In this document: positions 9,719 through 17,395 of the stretch, one piece after another
Position numbering within the stretch: position 1 is the stretch's first letter
Layout of the letters: the number at the start of each line of letters is the position of its first letter
NCBI RefSeq assembly: GCF_022815725.1
Contig: NZ_JALGRF010000002.1
Span: 992,001-1,056,000, forward strand
DNA length: 64,000 nucleotides
Source: Streptomyces sp. APSN-46.1
GTDB lineage: Bacteria > Actinomycetota > Actinomycetes > Streptomycetales > Streptomycetaceae
Direction of reading: 5' to 3'
Translations under genes and position numbers: made by a program
The notes under the pieces: generated by a model
What the model was told of the DNA's origin: nothing
What the model saw: only the letters and a program-made list of their open reading frames with translations
Database searches by the model: none

Positions 9719-10266
9719 CTCTGCCCCGTCATGACGGAGAGATGAACGAGTCCTGGTCGATGTGGGCCGATGCCTCCGATGCCGCCCAGGTACATCAGGC
9801 CGGTAGAGATCAGCACTTCGTTCAGAACCACTACCACTTCGACCCCGCGACACCTCGCTTCCGCGAGACGGTCCAGGACGATGACGACGATGGCGAGTAT
9901 GTCTTCTACATGGGACCGTGGCACATCCCAGTCACGGTTCTGCTCTATCTACTTGCCCCGGTGCCATTGCTCGTAAGTGGCACCAGTCTGCAACTTGTCT
10001 TCGAGGCTGAGCCCGGACCTTCAATCTGGTGGGTCATGGTCTACACGGCATGCGCCATGATCGTTAGCGTGACCATTGAGGTCATCATGCTGAACAAGGC
10101 ACTTCTCCGCAGCCCGTGGAGCTTCAACACTGACACATACGTCAGGGTTCTTCACGGACTGGCCGCCGCTGGGCTCTTCATCTATTCCTTGATCCGATCC
10201 CCTGGTGAAGCCGGAAGCATCGGACGCCTCGCCCTTGATTGTGCGGAGGTTCTGGGACCGTTGTAG
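9715..10266 (+). CDS. Membrane protein with N-terminal QAGRDQ motif
   Basis: A 183-residue protein coupled to the gene before it by a GTGA overlap. Residues 25-40 read 'AQVHQAGRDQHFVQNH', repeating the motif at the end of the partner protein, and are followed by an acidic stretch with five consecutive Asp residues. The second half holds about four hydrophobic segments (around 70-88, 100-121, 140-158, with a weaker one at the end). This suggests a cytoplasmic motif-bearing head on a membrane anchor. No enzyme signature is visible. The shared motif implies that the two products meet at, or are recognised through, the same surface. Confidence 0.75.
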   Translation: MTLPRHDGEMNESWSMWADASDAAQVHQAGRDQHFVQNHYHFDPATPRFRETVQDDDDDGEYVFYMGPWHIPVTVLLYLLAPVPLLVSGTSLQLVFEAEPGPSIWWVMVYTACAMIVSVTIEVIMLNKALLRSPWSFNTDTYVRVLHGLAAAGLFIYSLIRSPGEAGSIGRLALDCAEVLGPL

Positions 10267-10330
10267 CACCAGCTTTCCGTGCGTTGGCAGCAACGGCGAC
10301 CCGCGGCAGCGTGCTTTGGCGCGTTGCGGC

Positions 10331-10399
10331 ATGAACGTGCTGATCACCGGAGGCGGTGGGTTCCTGGGGACCGAGCTGCTGCGCAAGGCGCGCGAAGGG
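10331..10399 (+). pseudogene. N-terminal scrap of a Rossmann-fold epimerase/dehydratase gene
   Basis: ATG 10331 opens 'MNVLITGGGGFLGTELLRK', the start of an extended SDR (NAD-dependent nucleotide-sugar epimerase or dehydrogenase), including the GGxGFLG nucleotide-binding loop. After about 20 residues the sequence stops resembling the family. The rest of the gene is absent, so this marks a past rearrangement. Confidence 0.6.
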
Positions 10400-10536
10400 C
10401 TGGGACACGGCTGCGGCATTGCAGGCGAGGCACGGGAGTTGGTGAGCGCCGCGATCAGGTTGCAGACGCTGGGAGAAGTCCCGCAGACCTCGGCTCCTTG
10501 CCGTCGCTGTTGTGTAGCGTTGGCGATCCTGAGCGG

Positions 10537-10857
10537 TGTCGGCTGGGGCGCGGTGCGGGCGATGGCAGCGAAGGCGGCGTCGATGGCGTACTTGTGGCCG
10601 TGGAGGTGGTGGGCCCGCAGGAGGGTGGCGGCCTGTTCGGTGATCGCCGTGGTGACGTCTTGAACGTCGACGCGGGAGAGGACCCACTTGATGCGGGCGG
10701 GGTGGATGCGCTCGTAGTTGGCCTCAAGGGTGGTCATGGCGCTTGTGGCCACGCGGACGCCCTCTTCCGAGGCCGCTTGGACCAGGGCCACAACGGTACG
10801 GTCCTTGCGGTAGAGCTTCGAGAGGCCTTCACTGTCGAGCAGCAGAGTGCCGGGCAT
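10537..10857 (-). pseudogene. Truncated PIN-domain toxin (VapC-like)
   Basis: From ATG 10857 the frame encodes a PIN domain related to the intact toxin at 8599-9012: 'GTLLLDSEGLSKL' with D8, 'MTTLEANYE' with E45 and 'HGHKYAIDAAFAAIA' with D93 all align. After about residue 105 the similarity ends, just where the last strand with the fourth acidic residue ('LTSD' in the paralogue) should be. The frame then runs on through unrelated sequence as far as 10021, giving a 278-residue open frame with a foreign tail antisense to the QAGRDQ membrane gene. It is probably inactive as a nuclease. Its start overlaps the stop of its antitoxin gene (TAATG). Confidence 0.8.
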
Positions 10858-11108
10858 TAGGCGGCGGCTCCGCCGGCCTGCCGGTGGTCATGACGCAACA
10901 CTGCGCGGGCGGCCTCGACCTCCTCGCGGGTGAGCTCGTCATTGTCGGTCTCGAAGTCGGCAACGATCTCCCGGAGCCTGTCCATGGCGACCCGCTGTTC
11001 GAGGGCTTCGGCGGCATAGGCGGAGAAGCCGCCGGGCCCGACGTGGGCGCGTACGGCCTCGGCGAGGTCCTCGGGCAGGCTGATTGAGTATTTCCTGCTA
11101 CTGCTCAT
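10857..11108 (-). CDS. RHH-type antitoxin of the broken VapBC-like module
   Basis: An 83-residue protein with a ribbon-helix-helix-like N-terminus ('RKYSISLPEDLAEAVRAHVG') and an acidic C-terminal half for toxin binding. It is a paralogue of the antitoxin at 8333. ATG at 11108. Its TAA stop shares a base with the ATG of the truncated toxin. Since that toxin has lost its last catalytic element, the antitoxin may persist only as a regulator, or could protect against related toxins; this is inference. Confidence 0.82.
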   Translation of the reverse strand: MSSSRKYSISLPEDLAEAVRAHVGPGGFSAYAAEALEQRVAMDRLREIVADFETDNDELTREEVEAARAVLRHDHRQAGGAAA

Positions 11109-11216
11109 GGTGCGGATCCTGCCAGCGGTAGCAAGACGCTGGGTGAGGGCAGTCTGGGCTGGCGAGCGCAGGTTGGCGGTCCGTTGCGCTTCGACGTCCG
11201 ACCGCGCCGCACACTG

Positions 11217-11247
11217 GAGGGGTTTGGCTCATTGAGCCAAACCCCTC
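11217..11247. terminator. Perfect 15-bp palindromic hairpin
   Basis: GAGGGGTTTGGCTCA (11217-11231) and its exact complement (11233-11247) flank one base. It sits downstream of the SRPBCC gene (stop at 11290, leftward) and upstream of the antitoxin gene, so it probably terminates the SRPBCC transcript. Confidence 0.8.
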
Positions 11248-11289
11248 ACGCCGCTGACGCGGGCCGGCCCGTCGGCCGGGCCCAGGGGG

Positions 11290-11715
11290 TCACCCTTCGA
11301 CCAGACCCTTGAATCGCTCAAGGTCGCCCCGGACGGTCTGGGCGATCGCGTTGGACTGGGCGAAGCCCTTCGGGCCGCCGAAGGTCTCCCGGACTGCGTC
11401 CGGGTCGTAGTCGAGCCGGACCTGGACGCGGGTGTGGTCGGCGTCCAATGCCCGCAGTGTGAACTCTCCCTTCAGGCCCGGACTGGCGGCGGTCTCCCAG
11501 GCCATCACCCGCCCGGCGTCGCCGTCGGTGATCGTGGCCTCCAACTCCCGCTCGCCGCCGCCCGCGTTGACGTCGAGATGGGCCACATCGGCGCCGCGCG
11601 CGTTCGCGTGCCGCAGGCCGGAAACGAACTTCGGGTAATCGTCGAAGCGGTGCAGCTGCTCCCAGGCGGCGGCCGCCGGAGCATCGATGTCGATCTGTTC
11701 CCTGAGCGTGCTCAT
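11290..11715 (-). CDS. SRPBCC-family (START/polyketide-cyclase-like) protein
   Basis: A 141-residue protein of the START/Bet v 1-like fold. It begins 'LREQIDIDAPAAAAWEQLHRFDDYPKFV' (given here in parts: IDAPAAAAWEQL near residue 9 and FDDYPKFVSGL near residue 24), the standard opening of the 'polyketide cyclase/dehydrase' branch, and ends in an amphipathic helix, 'TVRGDLERFKGLVEG'. Such proteins bind hydrophobic ligands; many in Streptomyces are not tied to polyketide pathways. ATG 11715. It stands alone, with a perfect hairpin just after it. Confidence 0.85.
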   Translation of the reverse strand: MSTLREQIDIDAPAAAAWEQLHRFDDYPKFVSGLRHANARGADVAHLDVNAGGGERELEATITDGDAGRVMAWETAASPGLKGEFTLRALDADHTRVQVRLDYDPDAVRETFGGPKGFAQSNAIAQTVRGDLERFKGLVEG

Positions 11716-12256
11716 CGCAAGCCTCGCTTCCTGACCCGGTCACCCCGGGTCACCGCTAGGTCCAGCCTGCGCCCTCTGTCGGGCGCAGGGCAACCTGCTC
11801 GGTGGAGGCCGTCGAGGCCTCCACATCGCCGTCGTGGACGGCGACCCGGTGTATGGCAGCCGAGCTCGTACACGCATAGAGCCCGCCGGTGCCGCGGGCG
11901 AGGTGTGCCGTCCCCCTTCCTGCATCCGCCATCCCAGGTCGAGGTGGAGGTCGAAGGGGTCAGTCCGCAGAGAGTCCGCAGGACACCCGTAAGCGACCGT
12001 CGGGGCCCAACGCACGCCAACGGAGAAATGCCTGGTCAGGGCGGTGTATGCGGCTCCGCCGCAGGTCAGGATCTGGCTTCAGACGTTCCACTTCAATGTG
12101 TGATCGGCTCGTTACTGTACGCTAGACGCTTTCGTCAAGTTCGCAGTTGGCAAGGGGTCGGCTCCTCGGGAGTCGACCCCTTGCTGTCCCCGTGCTGGGA
12201 TGGTGCTGGGGTACCTAGCCCTTCGTTCATGATTCTGCTCGCCCCGCGGATAGAAT
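11716..12256. other. Intergenic stretch without a recognisable gene
   Basis: About 540 bp between the SRPBCC gene and the YefM-like operon. Short frames exist on both strands, but none has a family signature or a good ribosome site. It holds an imperfect GAGGCCGTCGAGGCCTC palindrome near 11810 and the hairpin at 12151-12183. Base composition is less extreme than in neighbouring genes from about 12070 on (several T/A-rich steps), which suits promoter or scar DNA. Confidence 0.6.
12151..12183 (+). terminator. Stem-loop related to the ychF terminator
   Basis: CAAGGGGTCGGCTC (12151-12164) pairs with GAGTCGACCCCTTG (12170-12183) with one G-T pair. It lacks a T tract. Both the stem sequence and the following CTGGGATGG resemble 8187-8240. 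No gene ends immediately upstream, so its role as a terminator is doubtful. Confidence 0.6.
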
Positions 12257-12282
12257 GAGTGGTACGTTATTCGGTACCACTC
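12251..12282 (+). promoter_or_regulatory. Promoter -10 and operator palindrome of the yefM-yoeB-like operon
   Basis: A -10-like TAGAAT (12251-12256) is followed at once by the inverted repeat GAGTGGTAC (12257-12265) and GTACCACTC (12274-12282), a perfect 9-bp pair with an 8-base spacer, 17 bp before the antitoxin start. YefM antitoxins autoregulate through such palindromes, so this is the likely operator. Confidence 0.75.
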
Positions 12283-12299
12283 TCGGAAAGGGTCAGGTC

Positions 12300-12584
12300 A
12301 TGTCCATAACTGCGAGCGAAGCCCGCAAGGCGCTCTTTCCGCTGATCAAGAAGGTCAACGAAGACCACGAGGCCATCGAGATCGTCTCCAAGCACGGCAA
12401 TGCTGTACTCGTCTCGGCCGAGGACTATGCAGCGCTGCGCGAAGGCTCGTACCTGCTGCGCTCTCCGGCGAACGCTCGCCGCTTGCTCAAGGCGTACGAG
12501 AACGCTCTGGCCAACATCAACGTGTCCGAGCGGGAGCTGATCGACCCCGACTCGCCGGATGCGGCACGTGAGGGCGCTGCGTGA
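12300..12584 (+). CDS. yefM: YefM/Phd-family antitoxin
   Basis: A 94-residue antitoxin of the Phd/YefM fold. It opens 'MSITASEARKALFPLIKKVN', the family pattern of a DNA-binding N-terminal domain, has 'VSKHGNAVLVSAEDYAAL' near residue 30, and a flexible acidic tail. The ATG at 12300 with GGTCAGG upstream is a better start than the in-frame ATG at 12255, which lies inside the operator. It neutralises and represses with the YoeB-like toxin encoded next; the two genes share a GTGA overlap at 12581-12584. Confidence 0.93.
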   Translation: MSITASEARKALFPLIKKVNEDHEAIEIVSKHGNAVLVSAEDYAALREGSYLLRSPANARRLLKAYENALANINVSERELIDPDSPDAAREGAA

Positions 12585-12835
12585 GGCTCGTCTTCGAAGA
12601 TCAGGGCTGGGAGGACTACACGTCCTGGCTCAAGAACGACCGCAAGATGCTCGCTCGGATCAACAAGCTGATCGAGGACGTCAAGCGTGACCCCTTCGCG
12701 GGGATCGGTAAGCCCGAGCCGCTCAAGTACCACTTGCCCGGCGTGTGGTCGAGGCGGATCGACGACGAGCATCGTCTCGTCTATCTGGTCACGGGCAAGG
12801 AAATTGTCATTCTTGCGGCTCGTTATCACTACTGA
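12581..12835 (+). CDS. yoeB: YoeB-family mRNA interferase toxin
   Basis: An 84-residue RelE-superfamily toxin of the Txe/YoeB branch, which binds the ribosome and cleaves mRNA in the A site. Visible features: 'FEDQGWEDYTSWLKNDRKML' near residue 5, 'DPFAGIGKPEPLKYHLPGVW' near residue 37, 'SRRIDDEHRLVYLV' near residue 57 and the terminal 'AARYHY', whose His-Tyr pair is part of the catalytic set in E. coli YoeB. Full length. GTG start overlapping the antitoxin stop. An intact, probably working module. Confidence 0.95.
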   Translation: MRLVFEDQGWEDYTSWLKNDRKMLARINKLIEDVKRDPFAGIGKPEPLKYHLPGVWSRRIDDEHRLVYLVTGKEIVILAARYHY

Positions 12836-12837
12836 CC

Positions 12838-12985
12838 GCACTCCGTCAGCGGGGACGGCCAGGTACCCGCCGGTGGCGAGCACGATATCCGGCCGGAATC
12901 CGGAGACGATCTTCCGGGCCTGCGCGACGCCGAGCGGAACCCGCGCTTTGTCCCCTTCGCCCCGCAGGAGGGGACGGAGACCCAT
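12838..12985 (-). pseudogene. Fragment of a MurG-like glycosyltransferase gene
   Basis: Leftward from ATG 12985 the frame reads 'MGLRPLLRGEGDKARVPLGV', then 'AQARKIVSGFRPDIVLATGG' and 'YLAVPA', which matches the part of MurG-type GT28 glycosyltransferases before the second glycine-rich motif. It breaks off about 3 bp after the yoeB-like stop. Neither the true start nor the rest of the enzyme is present. The toxin-antitoxin module lies exactly at the break, so the module or a linked deletion probably disrupted the gene. Confidence 0.65.
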
Positions 12986-14124
12986 CAACTCGTACTACCG
13001 TCCGTACCGCGGAGGGAGTGGCGCTGGACGAGCCGGGCGATGTCACGTGCGGTGATCATGCCCACCAGGAGGCCGCCTTCGGTGACGAGGATCCGCGTGC
13101 CGCTCACGCTCGGGCGGGCCTCTTCGAGTACGTCTTCCAAGAGGTCGTCCGGCGCGCACGTGGTGCACTGCGACAGCGGGGTCGCCATGTCACGTACGCG
13201 TATTTCCTTGCGCTGCGACACGGGGATCTTCGCGAAGTGCGACAGGTCGACCAGGCCGCTGGGGCGGCCTTCGAAGTCGATCAGCGGCAGGGCGGAATGG
13301 CGGGCCCGCATCGCCACGTCGTCGACACAGCGTTCCACGGTGAGCCAGTCGGGGCAGGTCTCCACGGGGCTCGACATGGCGTCAGCCGCGCGTACCCCGT
13401 GCAGGGCCGCCGCCATTCCGGCGTTCCGTCGCTCCGCGGTGGCGACGATCAGGACGAAGAACCCGGTGACCATCAGCCACAGACCGCCCAAGGCGCCGCG
13501 CAGGGTGTAGAACCAGCCGCCGGCGATCAGCAGGAAGCCGAATACCTGCCCACTGCGTGCGGCAGCCCGTTCGGCCCGGTCCCGGTCTCCGGTACGCCAC
13601 CAGATCACCGACTGCACCACACGCCCTCCGTCGAGCGGCGCGGCGGGCACCAGATTGAACACTCCCAGCAGGAAGTTCACCCACGCCAGCCACACCAGAA
13701 CGGCCGCCGGTACCGCCCAGCCGAACAGGGCGTTCAGCCCGACGCCCGCACCGAGCGCCGCCGCGCCGACGGCGAGGCTGGTCAGTGGCCCTCCGACGGC
13801 TACGAGGAAGGCCGCGCCGGCCGTGCGCGGCTTGCCCATCTGGGTCATCCCGCCCAGCGCCCAGAGCGTGACGTCCTGGACGGGGATGTCCTTCGTCCGG
13901 GCGATGATCGCGTGCGCGGCCTCGTGAGCCAGCAGGCTTGCGATGAGCAGCAGGGCCCCCACCAGGCCGGCGGCCGTGTATGTGGCGTTCGACCGGCCCG
14001 GGAGCCAGGCGGGGAGCGTCTGGCTTCCCAGGCCGTATCCGAAGAGGACCACAAGCACGGGCACCGTCCAGTGGATGCGCAGCGGCACGCCGAGAATGCG
14101 TCCGATCCGTACCGAGCCGTTCAT
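12985..14124 (-). CDS. Site-2 protease (M50) with C-terminal CBS domains
   Basis: A 379-residue SpoIVFB-type intramembrane metalloprotease. The zinc ligands are in 'LLAHEAAHAIIA' (HExxH, residues 67-71) and in 'NLVPAAPLDGGRV' near residue 158. About six hydrophobic segments make up the first 225 residues; the rest is a pair of CBS motifs ('AADAMSSPVETCPDWLTVER' and 'VRDMATPLSQCTTCAPDDLL'), which usually sense adenine nucleotides. It probably cuts a membrane-bound regulator. ATG 14124. Its 3' end overlaps the MurG-like scrap by one base. Confidence 0.93.
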   Translation of the reverse strand: MNGSVRIGRILGVPLRIHWTVPVLVVLFGYGLGSQTLPAWLPGRSNATYTAAGLVGALLLIASLLAHEAAHAIIARTKDIPVQDVTLWALGGMTQMGKPRTAGAAFLVAVGGPLTSLAVGAAALGAGVGLNALFGWAVPAAVLVWLAWVNFLLGVFNLVPAAPLDGGRVVQSVIWWRTGDRDRAERAAARSGQVFGFLLIAGGWFYTLRGALGGLWLMVTGFFVLIVATAERRNAGMAAALHGVRAADAMSSPVETCPDWLTVERCVDDVAMRARHSALPLIDFEGRPSGLVDLSHFAKIPVSQRKEIRVRDMATPLSQCTTCAPDDLLEDVLEEARPSVSGTRILVTEGGLLVGMITARDIARLVQRHSLRGTDGSTS

Positions 14125-14295
14125 CTCCGTCTCCCCTGGCTGAAGCAGGCGGCCCTCCGCCCGAGCCGCAGGCCCTCGGGGCGCTCCGGATGATCGGGTC
14201 GGTACGGTGTCCGCCTACTCACAGTGTTGCTCGGCGGGCGGGCGGGTGCCCGGGGCCCACCTGCCCCGGGGCCGGACCGGGCACATGATGGAGAC

Positions 14296-14766
14296 ATGGC
14301 CGACGACACACAGGACGACACACAGGACGACACACAGGACGACACGCAGGAGGAGAGCGGTCACCGGACGGTTCCGCACACGGCCGATGTGCGGATCGAA
14401 GCCTGGGGGGCGAGCCGGGAGCAGTGTCTGGCGGAGGCTGTGCTCGGGATGGTGGGCTGCTTCGCGGACGTCTCCGGCGCGCGGCCGACCGCCGTGCGGC
14501 AGGTCGAGCTGGCCGCGGCCGCCGACGACGACCTGCTGATCGCGTCGCTGGACGAGGTCATCTACCGGCTGGAGGTACACGGCGAGGTGCCAGTGGACGT
14601 GGAGACGGAGGCGACCGACGACGGGGGACTCGACATACGGCTGGCCGTGACCGATCTGGCGGCGGTACGGGTCACCGGCGCCACGCCCAAGGCCGTGTCG
14701 TGGAGCGACGTGCACCTTGCGCCGGGCCCGTACGGCTGGTCCTGCGCGGTGACGGTCGACGTATGA
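14296..14766 (+). CDS. Archease
   Basis: A 156-residue archease-family protein, the activator of RtcB RNA ligase. The conserved opening is 'VPHTADVRIEAWG' near residue 26; 'DDLLIASLDEVIYRLEV' near residue 77 and the C-terminal 'ATPKAVSWSDVHLA' follow the family. Archease helps RtcB form its guanylated intermediate and renew its activity. The enzyme it serves is encoded convergently only 31 bp away. Residues 3-18 are four exact DDTQ units from a 12-bp tandem repeat, unusual for this family and probably a disordered tail. ATG 14296. Confidence 0.93.
   Translation: MADDTQDDTQDDTQDDTQEESGHRTVPHTADVRIEAWGASREQCLAEAVLGMVGCFADVSGARPTAVRQVELAAAADDDLLIASLDEVIYRLEVHGEVPVDVETEATDDGGLDIRLAVTDLAAVRVTGATPKAVSWSDVHLAPGPYGWSCAVTVDV
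14302..14349 (+). repeat. Four 12-bp repeats coding DDTQ
   Basis: GACGACACACAG occurs four times in tandem (14302-14313, 14314-14325, 14326-14337, 14338-14349; the last has one A-to-G change). The unit is a multiple of three, so gain or loss of copies would change only the length of the acidic tail of archease. Confidence 0.95.
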
Positions 14767-14797
14767 CGGACTGATCCATGACGGTCCGATCCAGCAC

Positions 14798-16210
14798 CTA
14801 CCCCTTCACCACGCCCAGCGGGACCAGCCGGACCACCTTGCGGCACAGCCCCGCCCCCTCGCTCGCCTCCACAACGGCGGAGACGTCCTTGTACGCCTCC
14901 GGTGCTTCCTCGGCCAGGCCCTGCAAGGACGCGCCGCGTACCGCGATCCCCTGCGCCTCCAGGCGGGACCGTAGCTCCCGGCCGCGCACCGCGCGCACGG
15001 CCGCATGCCGGCTCAGGACCCGGCCCGCCCCGTGGCAGGTGGAGGAGAACGCGTCGCCGCCGGGGACCCCGGTCAGGACGTAGGAGGCGGTGCCCATGGT
15101 GCCGGGAATGAGTACCGGCTGCCCGGCCCCGCGCAGGTCCTCCGGCAGATCGGAGTGGCCGGGCGGCAGCGCCCTGGTGGCACCTTTGCGGTGGACGCAC
15201 AAGGTACGCGGCTTCCCCTGCACGAGATGCGTCTCGATCTTGGCCAGGTTGTGGGACACGTCGTAGACCAGCGAAAGACGGGCCCCCAGCTCGCGGCGGA
15301 AGACACGGCGCGCCGCCTCGGAAAGCAGCTGACGGTTGGCGCGCCCGTAATTGGCCGCGGCGCCCATCGCGCCGAGGTACGCGCGCCCTTCCGGCGAGTC
15401 GACCGGGGCGCAGGCGAGCTGCTTGTCGGGAACCGTGATGCCGTGCCGCGGCATCGCCAGGTGCATCGTCCGGACGTGGTCCGTGCAGACCTGGTGCCCC
15501 AGACCGCGCGAGCCGCAGTGGATCATCACGCAGATCTGGCCGAGGGCGAGTCCGAAGGCGGCGGCGACCGCTTCGTCGTAGACCTCGGCGACCTGCTGCA
15601 CCTCCAGGAAGTGGTTGCCGCCGCCCAGGCTGCCGACCTGCCCGAGCCCCCGCTCCATCGCCCGTTCGCTCACCTGCCTCACGTCTGCGTCGGGTACCGC
15701 CCCACCGTCCTCGCAGCGGCTCAGGTCGCGCGGCTCTCCGTGGCCCGTCTCGACCGCGTACCGCGAACCCCCCTCCAGTACCCGCTTGAGCTGAGCAGTG
15801 CTGCCCAGCTGCCAGACCGCACCGCGTCCGGCACCGCGCGGGGTGTCCCAGCCCAGTCCGTCCATCAACGCGGACAGCACGGGCGCGAGGTCCTGCGCAT
15901 CGCAGTCGGCGGCCAGCAGCCGCACGCCGCAGGAGATGTCGAACCCGACACCACCGGGGGAGACGACCCCACCCTCCTCGACGTCGGTCGCGGCCACCCC
16001 GCCGATGGGAAAGCCGTAACCCCAGTGAACGTCCGGCATCGCGTACGAGGCGGTCACGATGCCCGGCAGCGTCGCCACGTTCGCGACCTGCTCCAACGAC
16101 TTCTCGGCGTCCCGCAGCAGCCCGCGTGTGGCGAACACGATCCCGGGCACCCTCATGTCGCGCCGCGGATCGATGCGGTAGCGGTACGGGCGCTCCTCCA
16201 CGATCTCCAT
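14798..16210 (-). CDS. rtcB: RNA-splicing ligase RtcB
   Basis: A 470-residue RtcB family 3'-phosphate RNA ligase, which joins 2',3'-cyclic phosphate or 3'-phosphate ends to 5'-OH ends using GTP and Mn2+. Metal ligands and active-site motifs are present: '[14 protein letters not shown]' near residue 58, '[13 protein letters not shown]' with C94, '[12 protein letters not shown]' near residue 195, '[13 protein letters not shown]' near residue 230, and the guanylated histidine in '[13 protein letters not shown]' near residue 393. ATG 16210. It converges with the archease gene. In bacteria the pair is linked to RNA repair; no Rtc regulator (RtcR) is seen here. Confidence 0.95.
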   Translation of the reverse strand: MEIVEERPYRYRIDPRRDMRVPGIVFATRGLLRDAEKSLEQVANVATLPGIVTASYAMPDVHWGYGFPIGGVAATDVEEGGVVSPGGVGFDISCGVRLLAADCDAQDLAPVLSALMDGLGWDTPRGAGRGAVWQLGSTAQLKRVLEGGSRYAVETGHGEPRDLSRCEDGGAVPDADVRQVSERAMERGLGQVGSLGGGNHFLEVQQVAEVYDEAVAAAFGLALGQICVMIHCGSRGLGHQVCTDHVRTMHLAMPRHGITVPDKQLACAPVDSPEGRAYLGAMGAAANYGRANRQLLSEAARRVFRRELGARLSLVYDVSHNLAKIETHLVQGKPRTLCVHRKGATRALPPGHSDLPEDLRGAGQPVLIPGTMGTASYVLTGVPGGDAFSSTCHGAGRVLSRHAAVRAVRGRELRSRLEAQGIAVRGASLQGLAEEAPEAYKDVSAVVEASEGAGLCRKVVRLVPLGVVKG

Positions 16211-16297
16211 GGCAGCCTCCAGGGTTCTCTCTTCCAGGGTCCGCCGTTCAGGCCGCTGGCGACATTGCTACGGCGCTTCGTCGGCCTGTGAAGATCC

Positions 16298-17395
16298 CTA
16301 CGGCGTGCCGGGAAGCCGGACCGTGACGAGGAGACCGCCGGCGGGGCGGGGGACGAGGTCGAGGGTCCCGTCGTGGGCGCGGACGATGCTGTGCACGATG
16401 GCCAGGCCGAGGCCGACGCCGGCGTGCTCGTCGGTGCGTACGCGTTCCGTTCCGCGCTGGAAGGGTTCGGTGAGGGTCGGTACCAGTTCCGGTGGGAGCC
16501 GACGGCCCGTGTTCTCGACCCGCAGCACGCTCGTGTCGCCGTGCGGCTCGGTGTGGACCGTCACGGTGCCGCCGGCGGGGTGGTTGTGGACGACGGCGTT
16601 CTGGACGAGGTTCGTCACCATTCGCAGCAGGAGCTCCGCGGAGCCGCTGGTCGGGGCCGCCCCGCCGGTGACGTCGAGCGTGATCCGGCGCTGTTCGGCG
16701 AGGGGAAGCAGCGTTTCGGCGGCTTCTTCGGCGATGAGGGAGAGGTCGACGCTCTCGGGGCGGAAGTTTCCGCGGTCGCCGCGGCTGAGCAGCAGGAGGG
16801 CCTCGGTGAGGTCGATCGCCCGCGTATTGACAGCGTGCAGGCGTTCGATGAGTTCGCCCCGGTCCCGCGTGGGGTCCTTGCGGGCGACGTCGAGGAGCGT
16901 CCGCGAGATCGCCAGCGGGGTGCGCAGTTCGTGGGAGGCGTTCGCGGCGAACCGCTGCTGCTCGGCGACGTGTGAATCGAGTTGTTCGAGCATCGCGTCG
17001 AACGCGTCGGAGAGTTCACGGAATTCGTCCTGACGGCCCTTCATGCGGATCCGGTGGGACAGTGACCCGTTCCCGGCCATCCGTGCCGCATCCGTGATCT
17101 GTGTGAGGGGTGCGAGCATCCGGCCGGCGAGGATCCATCCCCCGACGAGGCCGAACACGAGCAGGAAGACCATCGCCACGACCGCGGCGGGGGCGAAGGT
17201 GCGCACGAGGAGGTAGCGGTTGGGCGAGATCCCGAGAAGGCCCTGGGGGGTGTCGGGTACGTAGCGCAGCAGGAACACCCACACCACGGCCAGCAGGAGA
17301 GCGCCGGCGACGGCGAGGAACCCGGCGTAGCTGAGGGTGAGTTTCAGTCGGGCGCTGAGCCTTGGGAGCCCTGGGAGCCCTGGGCGTCTACGCAT
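16298..17395 (-). CDS. Sensor histidine kinase (HAMP, HisKA, HATPase)
   Basis: A 365-residue two-component sensor. Two transmembrane segments (about residues 18-42 and 68-92) enclose a very short extracytoplasmic loop, so it may sense within the membrane. A HAMP domain follows ('RMLAPLTQITDAARMAGNG'), then the phosphoacceptor in 'FAANASHELRTPLA', the N box 'LVQNAVVHN' and the G box 'AGVGLGLAIVHSI'. I chose ATG 17395, which overlaps the regulator stop by 8 bp; an upstream start would translate the hexanucleotide repeat as poly-Ala-Val. It pairs with the response regulator encoded just before it. Confidence 0.93.
   Translation of the reverse strand: MRRRPGLPGLPRLSARLKLTLSYAGFLAVAGALLLAVVWVFLLRYVPDTPQGLLGISPNRYLLVRTFAPAAVVAMVFLLVFGLVGGWILAGRMLAPLTQITDAARMAGNGSLSHRIRMKGRQDEFRELSDAFDAMLEQLDSHVAEQQRFAANASHELRTPLAISRTLLDVARKDPTRDRGELIERLHAVNTRAIDLTEALLLLSRGDRGNFRPESVDLSLIAEEAAETLLPLAEQRRITLDVTGGAAPTSGSAELLLRMVTNLVQNAVVHNHPAGGTVTVHTEPHGDTSVLRVENTGRRLPPELVPTLTEPFQRGTERVRTDEHAGVGLGLAIVHSIVRAHDGTLDLVPRPAGGLLVTVRLPGTP

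Noticed and set aside
11740..12020. Leftward small frames in the gap before the YefM-like gene
   Set aside because: No recognisable domain, no ribosome site and overlapping alternatives in several frames.
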